The notes beneath the pieces were generated by a model, which worked only from the letters and a program-made list of their open reading frames with translations, was not told where the DNA came from and did not search any database. Positions 17,779 to 27,007 of a DNA stretch of 64,000 bases are shown here, one piece after another. The stretch covers positions 1 to 64,000 of the forward strand of contig NZ_PHNC01000012.1 of NCBI RefSeq assembly GCF_003121295.1, written 5' to 3'. The translations under genes were made by a program, and so were the position numbers. Every line of letters begins with the position of its first letter. Positions within the stretch are counted from its first letter, which is position 1. Origin of the DNA: Streptomyces orinoci (GTDB lineage: Bacteria; Actinomycetota; Actinomycetes; Streptomycetales; Streptomycetaceae).

Positions 17779-19608
17779 TCAGGCCCTCGCATACTCGCGG
17801 AAGCCACGGCCCGTCTTGCGGCCCAGGCAGCCCGCCGCCACCAGGTGTTCCAGCAGCGGCGCGGGGGCCAGCCCGGGGTCGCGGAACTCCCGGTGCAGCA
17901 CCCGCTCGATGGCCAGCGAGACATCCAGCCCGACGACATCGAGCAGTTCGAAGGGCCCCATCGGATAGCCGCCGCCCAGCTTCATGGCGGCATCGATGTC
18001 GTCCAGCGAGGCGTAGTGCTCCTGCACCATCTTGATCGCGTTGTTGAGGTACGGGAACAGCAGCGCGTTGACGATGAACCCGGCCCGGTCACCGCACTCC
18101 ACCGGGTGCTTGTGCACCGCGGCGCACACCGCCCGCACGGTGGCGTGCGCGTCGTCCGCGGTGAGCACGGTGCGCACCACCTCCACCAGCTTCATGGCCG
18201 GGGCCGGGTTGAAGAAGTGCATGCCCACCACGTCCTGCGGCCGGGAGGTGGCCCGGGCACAGGCGATCACCGGCAGCGAGGAGGTGGTGGTGGCCAGCAC
18301 CGCGCCGGGCCGGCACACCTTGTCCAGCTCCGCGAACAACTCCCGCTTGATCTCCAGGTCTTCGGCCACCGCCTCCACCGCCAGGTCCACCTCGGCGAAG
18401 GCGTCCAGCGAGCCGGCCGGGGCGATGGCGTCCAGCGCCGCCTGCCGCTCGCGCTCGGTCAGCCGGCCCTTGGCCACCGAACGGGCCAGGGACTTGGCAA
18501 TCCGCTCCTTGGCGGCGTCCGCCTTGGCCAGGCTGCGGGCCGCCAGCACCACCGGATACCCGGCCTTGGCGAAGACCTCGGCGATACCACTGGCCATGGT
18601 TCCCGAGCCGGCCACGCCCACCGCGCGCACCGGCCGCCCGGCGTCCCGCCCGGCGGCCGGGGCGGGAGTGACCGCGTCCGGGACCACCACCGGGGAGCCC
18701 GGCTCCTGGTAGGTGTAGAAGCCGCGCCCCGCCTTGCGGCCGGTCAGCCCGGCCGCGGCCAGCTGGCCCAGGATGGGGGCGGGGGCGTGCAGCCGGTCGT
18801 GCGAGGCGGCGTACATCGCCTCCAGCACGGTACGGGCGGTGTCCACGCCGATCAGGTCCAGCAGCGCCAGCGGGCCCATGGGCAGTCCGCAGCCCAGCTT
18901 CATGGCGGCGTCGATGTCCTCGCGGGAGGCATAGCGCGACTCGTACATCGCGGCGGCCTGGTTGAGATAGCCGAACAGCAGCCCGTCGGCCACAAACCCC
19001 GGCCGGTCGCCCACGGCCACCGGCTCCTTGCCCAGCTCCCGGGCGAGCTGGGTGACGGCGGCGACCGCGGCCGGCGCGGTGAGCACCGAGGAGACCACCT
19101 CGATCAGCCTCATGGCCGGGGCGGGGTTGAAGAAGTGCAGGCCCAGCACGCGTTCGGGGCGGGCGGAGTCGGCGGCCAGCCGGGTCACCGACAGGGCGTT
19201 GGTGCCGGTGGCCAGGATGGTCTCCGGGCGCACCAGGGCGTCCAGCGCGGTGAACACCTCGTGTTTGAGCTCGTAGTTCTCCGGCACCACCTCGATCACC
19301 AGATCGGCCCCGGCGGCGGTGCGCAGATCAGCCGAGGCGCTGAACCGGGCCAGCGCGGCGGCGCGTTGCTCCTCGGTGATCCGGCCGCGGGCCACCGCGC
19401 GGGCGGTGGCCGCTTCCAGCGCGGCGGTGGCCCGGGCGGCGGCCGCGTCGCTGATGTCCACGCCGGTCACCCGGCGCCCGGCGCACAGCAGCACTTCGGC
19501 GATGCCGGTGCCCATGGTGCCGAGGCCGATGACGGCTATGTGCTCAAGGGAGTTGGCCGACCCGGCGGTCGGCTGCGAGGCGGGCTCAGGGGCGGACTGT
19601 CGGTCCAT
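17779..19608 (-). CDS. 3-hydroxyacyl-CoA dehydrogenase, internally duplicated
   Basis: 609 aa made of two complete 3-hydroxybutyryl-CoA dehydrogenase units of about 290 residues. Each has an NAD Rossmann motif (GLGTMGTGIAEVLL near residue 30 and GSGTMASGIAEVFA near residue 335), a catalytic region LGLHFFNPAPAMRLIEVV or VGMHFFNPAPAMKLVEVV, and a C-terminal domain ending GRKAGRGFYTY or GRKTGRGFREY. Single enzymes of this family are about 285 aa and dimerise; here the dimer is probably within one chain. In this context it should reduce acetoacetyl-CoA to 3-hydroxybutyryl-CoA, upstream of ccr. It precedes the TetR gene by 85 nt. Confidence 0.93.
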   Translation of the reverse strand: MDRQSAPEPASQPTAGSANSLEHIAVIGLGTMGTGIAEVLLCAGRRVTGVDISDAAAARATAALEAATARAVARGRITEEQRAAALARFSASADLRTAAGADLVIEVVPENYELKHEVFTALDALVRPETILATGTNALSVTRLAADSARPERVLGLHFFNPAPAMRLIEVVSSVLTAPAAVAAVTQLARELGKEPVAVGDRPGFVADGLLFGYLNQAAAMYESRYASREDIDAAMKLGCGLPMGPLALLDLIGVDTARTVLEAMYAASHDRLHAPAPILGQLAAAGLTGRKAGRGFYTYQEPGSPVVVPDAVTPAPAAGRDAGRPVRAVGVAGSGTMASGIAEVFAKAGYPVVLAARSLAKADAAKERIAKSLARSVAKGRLTERERQAALDAIAPAGSLDAFAEVDLAVEAVAEDLEIKRELFAELDKVCRPGAVLATTTSSLPVIACARATSRPQDVVGMHFFNPAPAMKLVEVVRTVLTADDAHATVRAVCAAVHKHPVECGDRAGFIVNALLFPYLNNAIKMVQEHYASLDDIDAAMKLGGGYPMGPFELLDVVGLDVSLAIERVLHREFRDPGLAPAPLLEHLVAAGCLGRKTGRGFREYARA

Positions 19609-19739
19609 CGCGGGACTCCAGAGGGTGTTCCCCGAAACACGGCGGGGCGACGGCTGATCACGCCCCGGCGGGGGCGCGGCGACTTGAGTCCGTCCGCGGG
19701 CGGGTAAAAAACGTCCACGGAAGGGGAGTTGTGCGACCG

Positions 19740-19881
19740 GCCGGCCCTGTCCCGGAGCCGTGCCGTACTGGAAGTACCGAACCGACGGACCGACATCGAC
19801 AATGTCGGTGCGAGAGCGGCTGCGTCACCAGACCGCCCGAGCAAGGTAGCTGCTCTTGCCGGGAGATTAACTCACGGGTAA
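19740..19881. promoter_or_regulatory. Divergent control region with small palindromes
   Basis: The 341-bp gap between the dehydrogenase start and the HEAT-protein start has no gene. It contains a perfect 7-bp inverted repeat CCGACAT-CGACA-ATGTCGG (19790-19808), GTAC-TGGAA-GTAC (about 19766-19778), and TTAACTCACGGGTAA (19867-19881), whose ends are palindromic. These are plausible operator sites for the flanking divergent genes; no assigned regulator. Confidence 0.4.
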
Positions 19882-19949
19882 CCGCAAGCACCAGGGGGAG
19901 TTCGCGCGAATTACCATGTGGTTCAGGCCACTCCGGGAGGAGAGCGGGA

Positions 19950-20552
19950 ATGGAAGAGGAATTCCGCGCACTGCTGAAGCGGGTGCGGGCCGAACTGGTC
20001 TCCCCGGCCGAGTTCCAGGACTACGAGCGGCTGCTCGTCCTGGTCCGTACCGACAGCCGCGCCGCGCGGGACGCCCTCGCCGAGGTCCTGGTGGCCCGCG
20101 AACGGCCGCTGTGGGCCCGCGAGATCGCCGCCTTCGCCCTGGGCGCCCAGGGCGACCGGCGGGCCTTCGAGACCCTGGTACTCCTCCTCAACTACCGCGA
20201 ACCGGTGCGCTGCGCGACCGCCGCCCGCGTCCTGGCCCGGCTGCGCGACCCGCGCACCGCCCGCGCCGCCGCCGCGCTGGCCACCAACCCGCTGCGCACC
20301 GCCTACGCCCTCTACCCGGTCCGGCTGCTCAGCGAGCTGCGTGCGCCCGAGTCGGTACCCGCCCTGGTCTCCACCCTGGAGCGGCTGCTGGCCGCCCGGG
20401 ACCACTGCTGGCCGGTGGCCCGCGCCTGTGTGGAGGGCCTGGGGGCGCTGGGCGACCGCCGCGCCGAGCCCACTCTGGTGGCCGCCCGGGAGCATGAGCG
20501 GCTGCGGGCCGCGGCGGTGGAGGCGCTGTCCCGGCTGCGGCGGGTGCGGTGA
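19950..20552 (+). CDS. HEAT-repeat protein
   Basis: 200 aa of alpha-helical repeats. Units such as REIAAFALGAQGDRRAFETL, CATAARVLARLRDPRTARAA and ARACVEGLGALGDRRAEPTL show the HEAT/PBS-lyase pattern. There is no catalytic motif, so it is most likely a protein-binding scaffold in the cytoplasm. GGGAGGAG precedes ATG 19950. It is followed, after 221 bp that include a 33-bp tandem repeat, by an SRPBCC protein in the same direction. Partner unknown. Confidence 0.85.
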   Translation: MEEEFRALLKRVRAELVSPAEFQDYERLLVLVRTDSRAARDALAEVLVARERPLWAREIAAFALGAQGDRRAFETLVLLLNYREPVRCATAARVLARLRDPRTARAAAALATNPLRTAYALYPVRLLSELRAPESVPALVSTLERLLAARDHCWPVARACVEGLGALGDRRAEPTLVAAREHERLRAAAVEALSRLRRVR

Positions 20553-20570
20553 GGGCGCCCGGGGACGGGC

Positions 20571-20665
20571 GGGCGTCAACCCGTTGTGCGTCCGGAAACG
20601 CGCGGGCGTCCATCCGGCGTGCGTCCGGGAACGGGCGGGCGTCAACCCGGTGCGCGTTGCGCCCC
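20571..20665. repeat. 33-bp tandem repeat, three units
   Basis: Units start at 20571, 20604 and 20637, each beginning GGGCGTC(A/C)A(T)CCCG and continuing GTGCGTCCGG(A/G)AACG in the first two; the third is truncated. It lies between the HEAT and SRPBCC genes. The 33-bp period is a multiple of three, so any frame would read an 11-residue repeat, but there is no start signal that supports translation. Confidence 0.75.
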
Positions 20666-20773
20666 CGGCGGGCCGGATTTGGGCGGCCGCAACGATGATG
20701 GAAGGCTGTCGTCGCCAGCCGGGAACCGGCAGCGCACCGCACAGCAGCACTTTCATCGTCCGGAGGACAAGCC

Positions 20774-21241
20774 ATGGGCCAGGTCGAGGCCACCACGGAG
20801 CGGATCATCGCGGCGGACCCCGAGGAGGTGTTCGACGCCCTCGCCGACTACAGCGGCACCCGCGCCAAGCTTCTGCCGGAGCACTTCAGCGAGTACGAGG
20901 TCCGCGAGGGCGGCGACGGTGAGGGCACCGTGGTGCACTGGAAGCTCCAGGCCACCAGCAAGCGGGTGCGCGACTGTCTGCTGGAGGTCACCGAGCCCAC
21001 CACCGGGCAGCTGGTGGAGAAGGACCGCAACTCCTCCATGGTCACCACCTGGACCGTCACCCCGGCCGGCGAGGGCCGCTCCCAGGTCGTGGTCACCACC
21101 ACCTGGAACGGCGCCGGCGGCATCGGCGGCTTCTTCGAGCGCACCTTTGCGCCCAAGGGCCTGGCCCGTATCTATGACGCCGTACTGGCCCGCCTGGAGG
21201 CCGAAGTTACCGGCAAGCAGGGCGAGTCCAGCGCCGGCTGA
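20774..21241 (+). CDS. SRPBCC family (polyketide cyclase/START-like) protein
   Basis: 155 aa, single SRPBCC fold: TTERIIAADPEEVFDALADY at the start, VVHWKLQATSKRVRDCLLEV in the middle, and the closing helix GLARIYDAVLARLEAEV. These proteins bind a hydrophobic ligand in a central cavity. GGAGGA lies 10 nt before the ATG. Nothing nearby names the ligand. Confidence 0.88.
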   Translation: MGQVEATTERIIAADPEEVFDALADYSGTRAKLLPEHFSEYEVREGGDGEGTVVHWKLQATSKRVRDCLLEVTEPTTGQLVEKDRNSSMVTTWTVTPAGEGRSQVVVTTTWNGAGGIGGFFERTFAPKGLARIYDAVLARLEAEVTGKQGESSAG

Positions 21242-21419
21242 GCCCCCCGCCCTCACCGGTTCGAGTGGTTTTCCCATCCCGGCGACAAAGTCCGCAAACC
21301 GCCTCCGACCGGCGGAAATCCACCCGAACAGCATTTCCCGGTAAAGCGTCGCGCTTGCTCGCCGTTGTCGCGTAATGCGAGAAATGGGCGGCGACAGGCG
21401 CGACGAGGGGAGCAGTTAC

Positions 21420-23861
21420 GTGGGCGGGTCCACCTATGAGACCACCTTGGTGACGAGCAGTCAGACGCTCGTCCGGCCCGCGGAGCCCCCCGTGTCACCC
21501 GGTCCGGGGGAGCGGCCGGGCCCGGCCCGGATCCGTCTGGTCTTCGCCGGGCTGATGCTCACCCTGCTGCTGGCGGCGCTCGACCAGACCATCGTGGCCA
21601 CCGCCCTGCCCAAGGTGGTCGGTGAACTCCACGGCCTGGACCGGATGTCCTGGGTGGTCACCGCCTATCTGCTCACCTCCACGGTGGTGCTGCCGCTCTA
21701 CGGCAAGCTGGGCGATCTCTGCGGCCGCAAGGCGGTCTTCCTCTTCGCCATCCTCTTCTTTGTGGCCGGCTCCGCGCTGGCCGGCTGGTCCCGCACCATG
21801 GACCAGCTGATCGCCTTCCGCGCCCTCCAGGGAGTGGGCGCCGGCGGCCTGATGATCGGCGTCCAGGCCATCATCGCCGATATCGTCCCGCCCCGGGAAC
21901 GCGGCCGCTATATGGGCGTGATCAGCGCCGCCTACGGCCTGGCCTCGGTCGCCGGACCGCTGCTCGGCGGCTTCTTCACCGACCACGCCTCCTGGCGCTG
22001 GTGCTTCTATGTCAATGTCCCCTTCGGTCTGATCACCCTGGCCGTGGTGGCCAAGGGCCTGAAGATGCCCCGCCCCACCGCCCGCGGCCGCTTCGATGTG
22101 CTGGGCGCACTGCTGCTCACCGCCTCCTCAACCTGTCTGGTGCTGCTGACCAGTTGGGGCGGCACCGAGTACGCCTGGACCTCGCGCACCATCCTCGGCC
22201 TGGGCGCCGGCACCCTGGGAACGGCCCTGCTGTTCATCGTGGTCGAGCAGTACGCGGCCGAACCCATCATCCCCCCGCGGCTGTTCGCCGACCCCGTCTT
22301 CACCGTGGCCGCCCTGGTCGGCGCGGTGGTGGGCGTCGGCCTCTTCGGCGCCGCCAGCTATCTGCCCACCTTCCTGCAGATGGTGGACGGCGCCGACGCC
22401 ACCGAATCCGGCCTGCTGATGCTGCCCATGATGGGCGGCATCGTGGTCGCCTCCCTGGTCGCCGGCCAACTCATCAGCCGCACCGGCCACTACAAACTGC
22501 TGCCCATCCTTGGCGGCGCCCTCTCCGCCGAGGGCATGTATCTGCTCTCCCATATGGACGCCGACACCAGCCGGCTGGTCTACAGCCTCTGGATGGCCAT
22601 CCTCGGTGTGGGGCTGGGCCTTTGCCTGCCCGTCCTCATCCTCGCCGTGCAGAACTCCGTCGATCCCGCCGACCTGGGCAGCGCCACCAGCGCCAACAAC
22701 TTCTTCCGGCAGATCGGGGGTTCGGTCGGCGCGGCCGTCTTCGGCACCCTCTTCGCCCACCGCCTGGCCGCCCGGCTGAGCACCGAACTCCCGCCCCGGG
22801 CGGGCCTTCCGGCCCCCGACTCCATCACCCCGCAACTGGTGCGCGCGCTTCCGGCGCCGCTGCGGGACGGCTATATCCGCGCCTATGCGGAGGCCATGCC
22901 GAGGATCTTCCTCTATCTGGTACCGGTGCTCATCCTCGGCTTCCTGCTCGCCTTCCTGCTGAAAGAGAAACCCCTGGTGTCCCATAACGCACCCGCCCCC
23001 GAAGCACCCACCATCCCGCCCGCCCGCCTCGAACCCCCCACCGAGCCACCGCCGGTGAGCACCGGCGTCCCGGTGACCGGCGCGGTCCAGCACCATGACG
23101 GCACCACCGTGCCACGGGCCGCGCTCACCCTGATCGACGCCCATGGCCGCCAGATCGGACGCGGCGCCAGCGGCGAGAACGGCCGCTTCGCGCTGAGCAC
23201 CCCCGGCACCGGCTCCTATGTCCTGATCGCCGCCGCCGGCGGCCACCAGCCGCAGGCCGTCACCGTCACGGTCGGCGAACGCCCGGTGGAGATCGATGTG
23301 GTGCTCGGCGGCGCCGGCCGCCTGGCCGGTACGGTGCACACGGCCGACGGCACTCCGGTGTGCGAGGCCCTGGTCACCCTCACCAATGTGCATGGCGAGG
23401 TGGTCGCCTCCACCCGCACGGGGCATGAAGGGCTCTATGTCATCGAGGAGTTGGTGGCCGGCGAGTACACCCTCGCCGCCAGCGCCACCGCCTTCCGGCC
23501 GGCCGCCCTCCCGGTGACCGTTCAGTCCGCCCGGGAGACCCGCCAGGACATCGAGCTGGCCGGCGGCGCGGTACTGCGCGGCACGGTACGGGCCGGAGGC
23601 GGCCGCCCCGTGGAGGACGCCCGGGTGACCCTGCTGGACGCCGCCGGCAATGTGGTGGACTCCACCATCACCGGCGCCGACGGCACCTTCCGCTTCATCG
23701 ACCTCTCGGCCGGCGAATACACCGTGGTCGCGGCGGGCTATCCGCCGGTCGCCACCGTGCTGCACATCGCGGGCGGCGGCCGCACCGAACGCGACCTCCA
23801 GCTGGGCCACGCCGACCAGAACCGCGGCCTGGAGCCGCCGGAGCTGGGCCCGCTCCATTAG
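21420..23861 (+). CDS. DHA2-type MFS exporter with carboxypeptidase-regulatory-like tail
   Basis: 813 aa from GTG 21420, chosen because GAGGGGAG lies just upstream; the frame is open to ATG 21375. Residues about 30-525 form a 14-helix EmrB/QacA transporter: LLLAALDQTIVATALPKVVG (motif D1), YGKLGDLCGRKAVFL (motif A) and GLASVAGPLLGGFF (motif C). A Pro-rich linker leads to three beta-sandwich repeats of about 80 residues of the CarboxypepD_reg type (ALTLIDAHGRQIGRG, TGHEGLYVIEELVAGEYTLA, GADGTFRFIDLSAGEYTVVA). The tail probably lies at the membrane surface and may bind sugar or protein. Substrate unknown; no adjacent TetR repressor. Confidence 0.92.
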   Translation: MGGSTYETTLVTSSQTLVRPAEPPVSPGPGERPGPARIRLVFAGLMLTLLLAALDQTIVATALPKVVGELHGLDRMSWVVTAYLLTSTVVLPLYGKLGDLCGRKAVFLFAILFFVAGSALAGWSRTMDQLIAFRALQGVGAGGLMIGVQAIIADIVPPRERGRYMGVISAAYGLASVAGPLLGGFFTDHASWRWCFYVNVPFGLITLAVVAKGLKMPRPTARGRFDVLGALLLTASSTCLVLLTSWGGTEYAWTSRTILGLGAGTLGTALLFIVVEQYAAEPIIPPRLFADPVFTVAALVGAVVGVGLFGAASYLPTFLQMVDGADATESGLLMLPMMGGIVVASLVAGQLISRTGHYKLLPILGGALSAEGMYLLSHMDADTSRLVYSLWMAILGVGLGLCLPVLILAVQNSVDPADLGSATSANNFFRQIGGSVGAAVFGTLFAHRLAARLSTELPPRAGLPAPDSITPQLVRALPAPLRDGYIRAYAEAMPRIFLYLVPVLILGFLLAFLLKEKPLVSHNAPAPEAPTIPPARLEPPTEPPPVSTGVPVTGAVQHHDGTTVPRAALTLIDAHGRQIGRGASGENGRFALSTPGTGSYVLIAAAGGHQPQAVTVTVGERPVEIDVVLGGAGRLAGTVHTADGTPVCEALVTLTNVHGEVVASTRTGHEGLYVIEELVAGEYTLAASATAFRPAALPVTVQSARETRQDIELAGGAVLRGTVRAGGGRPVEDARVTLLDAAGNVVDSTITGADGTFRFIDLSAGEYTVVAAGYPPVATVLHIAGGGRTERDLQLGHADQNRGLEPPELGPLH

Positions 23862-23937
23862 GCGGCGCCCCCCATCCCGCGGCTCCGCCGCGCGGGCGCG
23901 ACCGGCCGCTCAGCAACCCGCGCCCGGACAGGGCCCG

Positions 23938-24642
23938 TTACGCCCGCGCGGCGGCCACCCCCGCCGCCGCCCTGGCCCGGGACCGGCGCGCATAGGTGAT
24001 GGTCCAGAACACCAGCACCCCCGTAACGCCATAAGACAACACGGAGTTGACCGTCACCATCCCGCTCGTGCTCAGCACATAGGACAGCCCCACCCGCACC
24101 AGCGCCTCAATCACATACGCCACACCCCACCCAATCGTGAGATTGCGCTGCACCTGGCGGAACCCCTCATAGCGCCACAGCCCGTTCCACCAGGCGACCG
24201 CCTCCGCCGTGCCATCCGTGGCGAACTTGCGCCCGAAATAGAACATCAGCGGCCGCGGCGCCGCCAGCGAGGCCAGACAGACCAGGCCGAAGGCCCCGGT
24301 CACAAAGGAGTCCTTGATCAGCAACATCCGCGCCGAGTGCGGACCGGCCACCGTGACCACAATGGTCGCCGCCATGAACACCAAGGTGATCGCCGCGAAT
24401 TCATCGATCCGCCGGTGCCAGGCCAGATAGACGGCCATATCCACCACCGGCCAGGCCGCCGAGGCCAGCAGCGCGGTGGCTTCGCCATGGCCGGACGAGT
24501 GCAGCTGGTTGTAGGTCAGGATCGGCGCCACGATATTGAAGGCGATGGTCAGCACCCACCCGAGCGCCGCCGCCCCGCCCTTGCGAGCAGGCGCCTCTGC
24601 CGGTGTCTGGGCATGCGCCTGCGCCTGTGTCTGTTCCGACAC
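23938..24642 (-). CDS. VC0807-family integral membrane protein
   Basis: 234 aa with about six hydrophobic helices (VLTIAFNIVAPILTYNQL, AAITLVFMAATIVVTVAG, VNSVLSYGVTGVLVFWTITY) and an Ala/Gln-rich cytoplasmic start. The segment PRPLMFYFGRKFATDG...WWNGLWRYEGFR is characteristic of this family of intracellular-septation-like proteins. No known reaction. It is divergent from the peptidase operon; the 153-bp gap contains the inverted repeat GCCGAT-N10-ATCGGC (24687-24708). Confidence 0.75.
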   Translation of the reverse strand: MSEQTQAQAHAQTPAEAPARKGGAAALGWVLTIAFNIVAPILTYNQLHSSGHGEATALLASAAWPVVDMAVYLAWHRRIDEFAAITLVFMAATIVVTVAGPHSARMLLIKDSFVTGAFGLVCLASLAAPRPLMFYFGRKFATDGTAEAVAWWNGLWRYEGFRQVQRNLTIGWGVAYVIEALVRVGLSYVLSTSGMVTVNSVLSYGVTGVLVFWTITYARRSRARAAAGVAAARA

Positions 24643-24795
24643 GAAGTTCCCCCGTGGTCAGTCAAAGATCATTCGGCCGGACCTTAGCCGATATCGAACG
24701 CGATCGGCCAAGTGAGCGTGGCCACGTCTCCGTCGAACAACGGAAACCACGGCGGAAGGCGTGCCCCCGCGGCGCCCCTGCGGTAGGACTGCTTC

Positions 24796-25632
24796 ATGGT
24801 GAAGATCCTGATCTCCGCGGACATGGAAGGCGCCACCGGAGTCACCTGGCCCGGCGACGTACTGCCCGGCAGCCCGCAGTGGGAGCGCTGCCGCCATCTG
24901 TTCACCTCCGATGTGAACGCGGCCATCGCCGGGTTCTTCGACGGCGGCGCGGATGACGTCCTGGTCAACGAGGCCCACTGGAGCATGCGCAACCTCCTGC
25001 TGGAGAAGCTCGACGAGCGGGCCCGGATGCTCACCGGCAAGCACAAGACGCTGAGCATGGTGGAGGGCATCCAGCACGGCGACATCGACGGCGTCGCCTT
25101 CCTCGGCTACCACGCGGCGGCCGGCGCCGAAGGGGTACTGGCCCACACCTACCTGGCCAACTCCCTCACCGGCGTCTGGGTGAGCGGCACGCGGGCCAGC
25201 GAGGGGCTGCTCAATTCCCTGGTCGCGGCCGAATACGGTGTGCCGGTGGTACTGGTCACCGGCGACGACCGGACCTGCGAGGACGCCCAGGGCTACGCCC
25301 CCCGGGCCCCCGCGGTCGCGGTCAAGGACTACATCTCGCGGTACGCGGCCGTCTGCCGCACCCCGGCCCGTACCGCCGCCGACATCAGGGCCGCGGCCAA
25401 GAACGGGGCCGCGCTGGCGGTCCGGTACGAGCCGGTGCGCGGCGGGCCGTTCACCATGGAGCTGGAATTCGACGCCGAGCACCTGGCCGGGGCCGCGACC
25501 TGCGTCCCCGGCGTCGAGCAGACCGGCGAACGCCGGGTCGCGTACACCATGGCGACCATGTACGAGGCGATTCGCTGCTTCAAGGCGGTGACGACCATTG
25601 TGTCGGCCGCGACGGAGGAAGAGTATGGCTGA
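24796..25632 (+). CDS. M55 family D-aminopeptidase (DppA-like)
   Basis: 278-aa zinc aminopeptidase that releases N-terminal D-amino acids from short peptides such as D-Ala-D-Ala. Metal ligands of the family are recognisable in ILISADMEGATGV (Asp, Glu), NEAHWSMRN (His), FLGYHAA (His) and AHTY. AGGA precedes the ATG. First gene of a four-gene operon: the M20 gene starts within its last 8 nt. A role in recycling peptidoglycan-derived peptides is an inference. Confidence 0.93.
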   Translation: MVKILISADMEGATGVTWPGDVLPGSPQWERCRHLFTSDVNAAIAGFFDGGADDVLVNEAHWSMRNLLLEKLDERARMLTGKHKTLSMVEGIQHGDIDGVAFLGYHAAAGAEGVLAHTYLANSLTGVWVSGTRASEGLLNSLVAAEYGVPVVLVTGDDRTCEDAQGYAPRAPAVAVKDYISRYAAVCRTPARTAADIRAAAKNGAALAVRYEPVRGGPFTMELEFDAEHLAGAATCVPGVEQTGERRVAYTMATMYEAIRCFKAVTTIVSAATEEEYG

Positions 25633-27007
25633 CGACACGGGGGACACGGGGGAACGGATCGACCGGCGGGCACTGGACGAGGCGGTGCGCTTCACCTCCG
25701 ACCTCATCCGTATCGACACCACCAACCGGGGCGGCGGCGACTGCCGGGAGCGCCCGGCCGCCGAGTACATCGCCGGGCAGCTCGCCGACATCGGGCTGGA
25801 GCCGCTGCTGCTGGAACGGGACCCCGGACGCACCAATCTGGTCGCCCGGATCCCCGGCCGCGACCGTGGCGCCCCGGCCCTGCTGATGCACGGCCACCTG
25901 GATGTGGTGCCCGCCGAACCCGCCGACTGGAGCGTGCACCCCTTCTCCGGGGAGGTCCGCGACGGCATGGTCTGGGGGCGCGGTGCCATCGATATGAAGG
26001 GCACCGACGCCATGATGCTGGCCGTGGTCCGGGCCTGGGCCCGGGCCGGGGTACGGCCGCCACGCGATGTGGTGCTGGCCTTCACCGCCGACGAGGAGGA
26101 CGACGCCGCCCCCGGCGCCGCCCATCTGGCCAGTGCCCACGCCGAGTTGTTCAAGGGCTGCACCGAGGCCATCGGCGAGTCCGGCGCGTACACCTTCCAC
26201 GCCGACGGCGGGCTGCGCCTGTACCCGGTGGGTGCCGGGGAACGCGGCTCCGGCTGGGTCAGACTCACCGCCCGGGGCACCGCCGGACATGGCTCCAAGG
26301 TCAACAAGCAGAACGCGGTGGCCCGGCTGGCCGCCGCCGTCACCAGGATCGCCGAACACGACTGGCAGGTAAGGCTCAGCCCGACGGTACGCGCCTCGCT
26401 CCGCGAGATCGCCGCCGCCTATGGCGTGGAGGGTGAACCCGACGCCCCGGGCTTCGATGTGGACTGCCTGCTGGACAAGCTGGGCACCGCGTCCAAGCTT
26501 CTGGCCGCCGTGGTGCGCAACAGCGCCAACCCCACCGTTCTGCAAGCCGGTTACAAGGTCAATGTGATCCCCGGCAGCGCCACCGCGCTGGTGGACGGCC
26601 GTATCGTGCCCGAAGGGGACGAGGAGTTCCTCGCGGCCCTTGACCGGCTCACCGGTCCCGATGTGGACTGGGAATTCGTCAACCACGACGACCCCCTCCA
26701 AGTGCCCGTCAACTCACCGCTGTTCGCCGCGATGCGGGCAGCACTGGAACGCTTCGACCCCGAGGCCCGGGTGGTGCCGTTCTGTATGTCCGGCGGCACC
26801 GACGCCAAGTACTTCAGCCGCCTGGGCATCGACTGCTATGGCTTCTCCCCGCTGCGGCTGCCCGTCGGCTTCGACTACCAGGCCCTCTTCCATGGCGTGG
26901 ACGAACGGGTCCCGGTGGACGGACTGCACTTCGGGGTAAGGGTCCTGGACCACTTGGTGATGTCCGGCGAAACAGGCAGGTCCGGCAAGGAGGAACGGGA
27001 GGAATGA
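25625..27007 (+). CDS. M20 family metallopeptidase
   Basis: 460 aa, two-domain M20/ArgE-DapE type hydrolase. Metal and catalytic residues are in LLMHGHLDVVP, GAIDMKGTDAMM, AFTADEEDDA, GESGAY and the final His of LFHGVDERVP; the dimerisation lid lies at about 200-330. ATG 25625 has GGAGGAAGAG before it and overlaps the M55 gene by 8 nt. It probably cleaves di- or tripeptides. A GxGTDAKYF-like segment (SGGTDAKYFSRLG) is typical of Streptomyces members. Confidence 0.93.
   Translation: MADDTGDTGERIDRRALDEAVRFTSDLIRIDTTNRGGGDCRERPAAEYIAGQLADIGLEPLLLERDPGRTNLVARIPGRDRGAPALLMHGHLDVVPAEPADWSVHPFSGEVRDGMVWGRGAIDMKGTDAMMLAVVRAWARAGVRPPRDVVLAFTADEEDDAAPGAAHLASAHAELFKGCTEAIGESGAYTFHADGGLRLYPVGAGERGSGWVRLTARGTAGHGSKVNKQNAVARLAAAVTRIAEHDWQVRLSPTVRASLREIAAAYGVEGEPDAPGFDVDCLLDKLGTASKLLAAVVRNSANPTVLQAGYKVNVIPGSATALVDGRIVPEGDEEFLAALDRLTGPDVDWEFVNHDDPLQVPVNSPLFAAMRAALERFDPEARVVPFCMSGGTDAKYFSRLGIDCYGFSPLRLPVGFDYQALFHGVDERVPVDGLHFGVRVLDHLVMSGETGRSGKEEREE

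Noticed and set aside
17716..19707. A 663-codon plus-strand frame across the dehydrogenase gene
   Set aside because: Shadow of the duplicated dehydrogenase; no motif or start signal.
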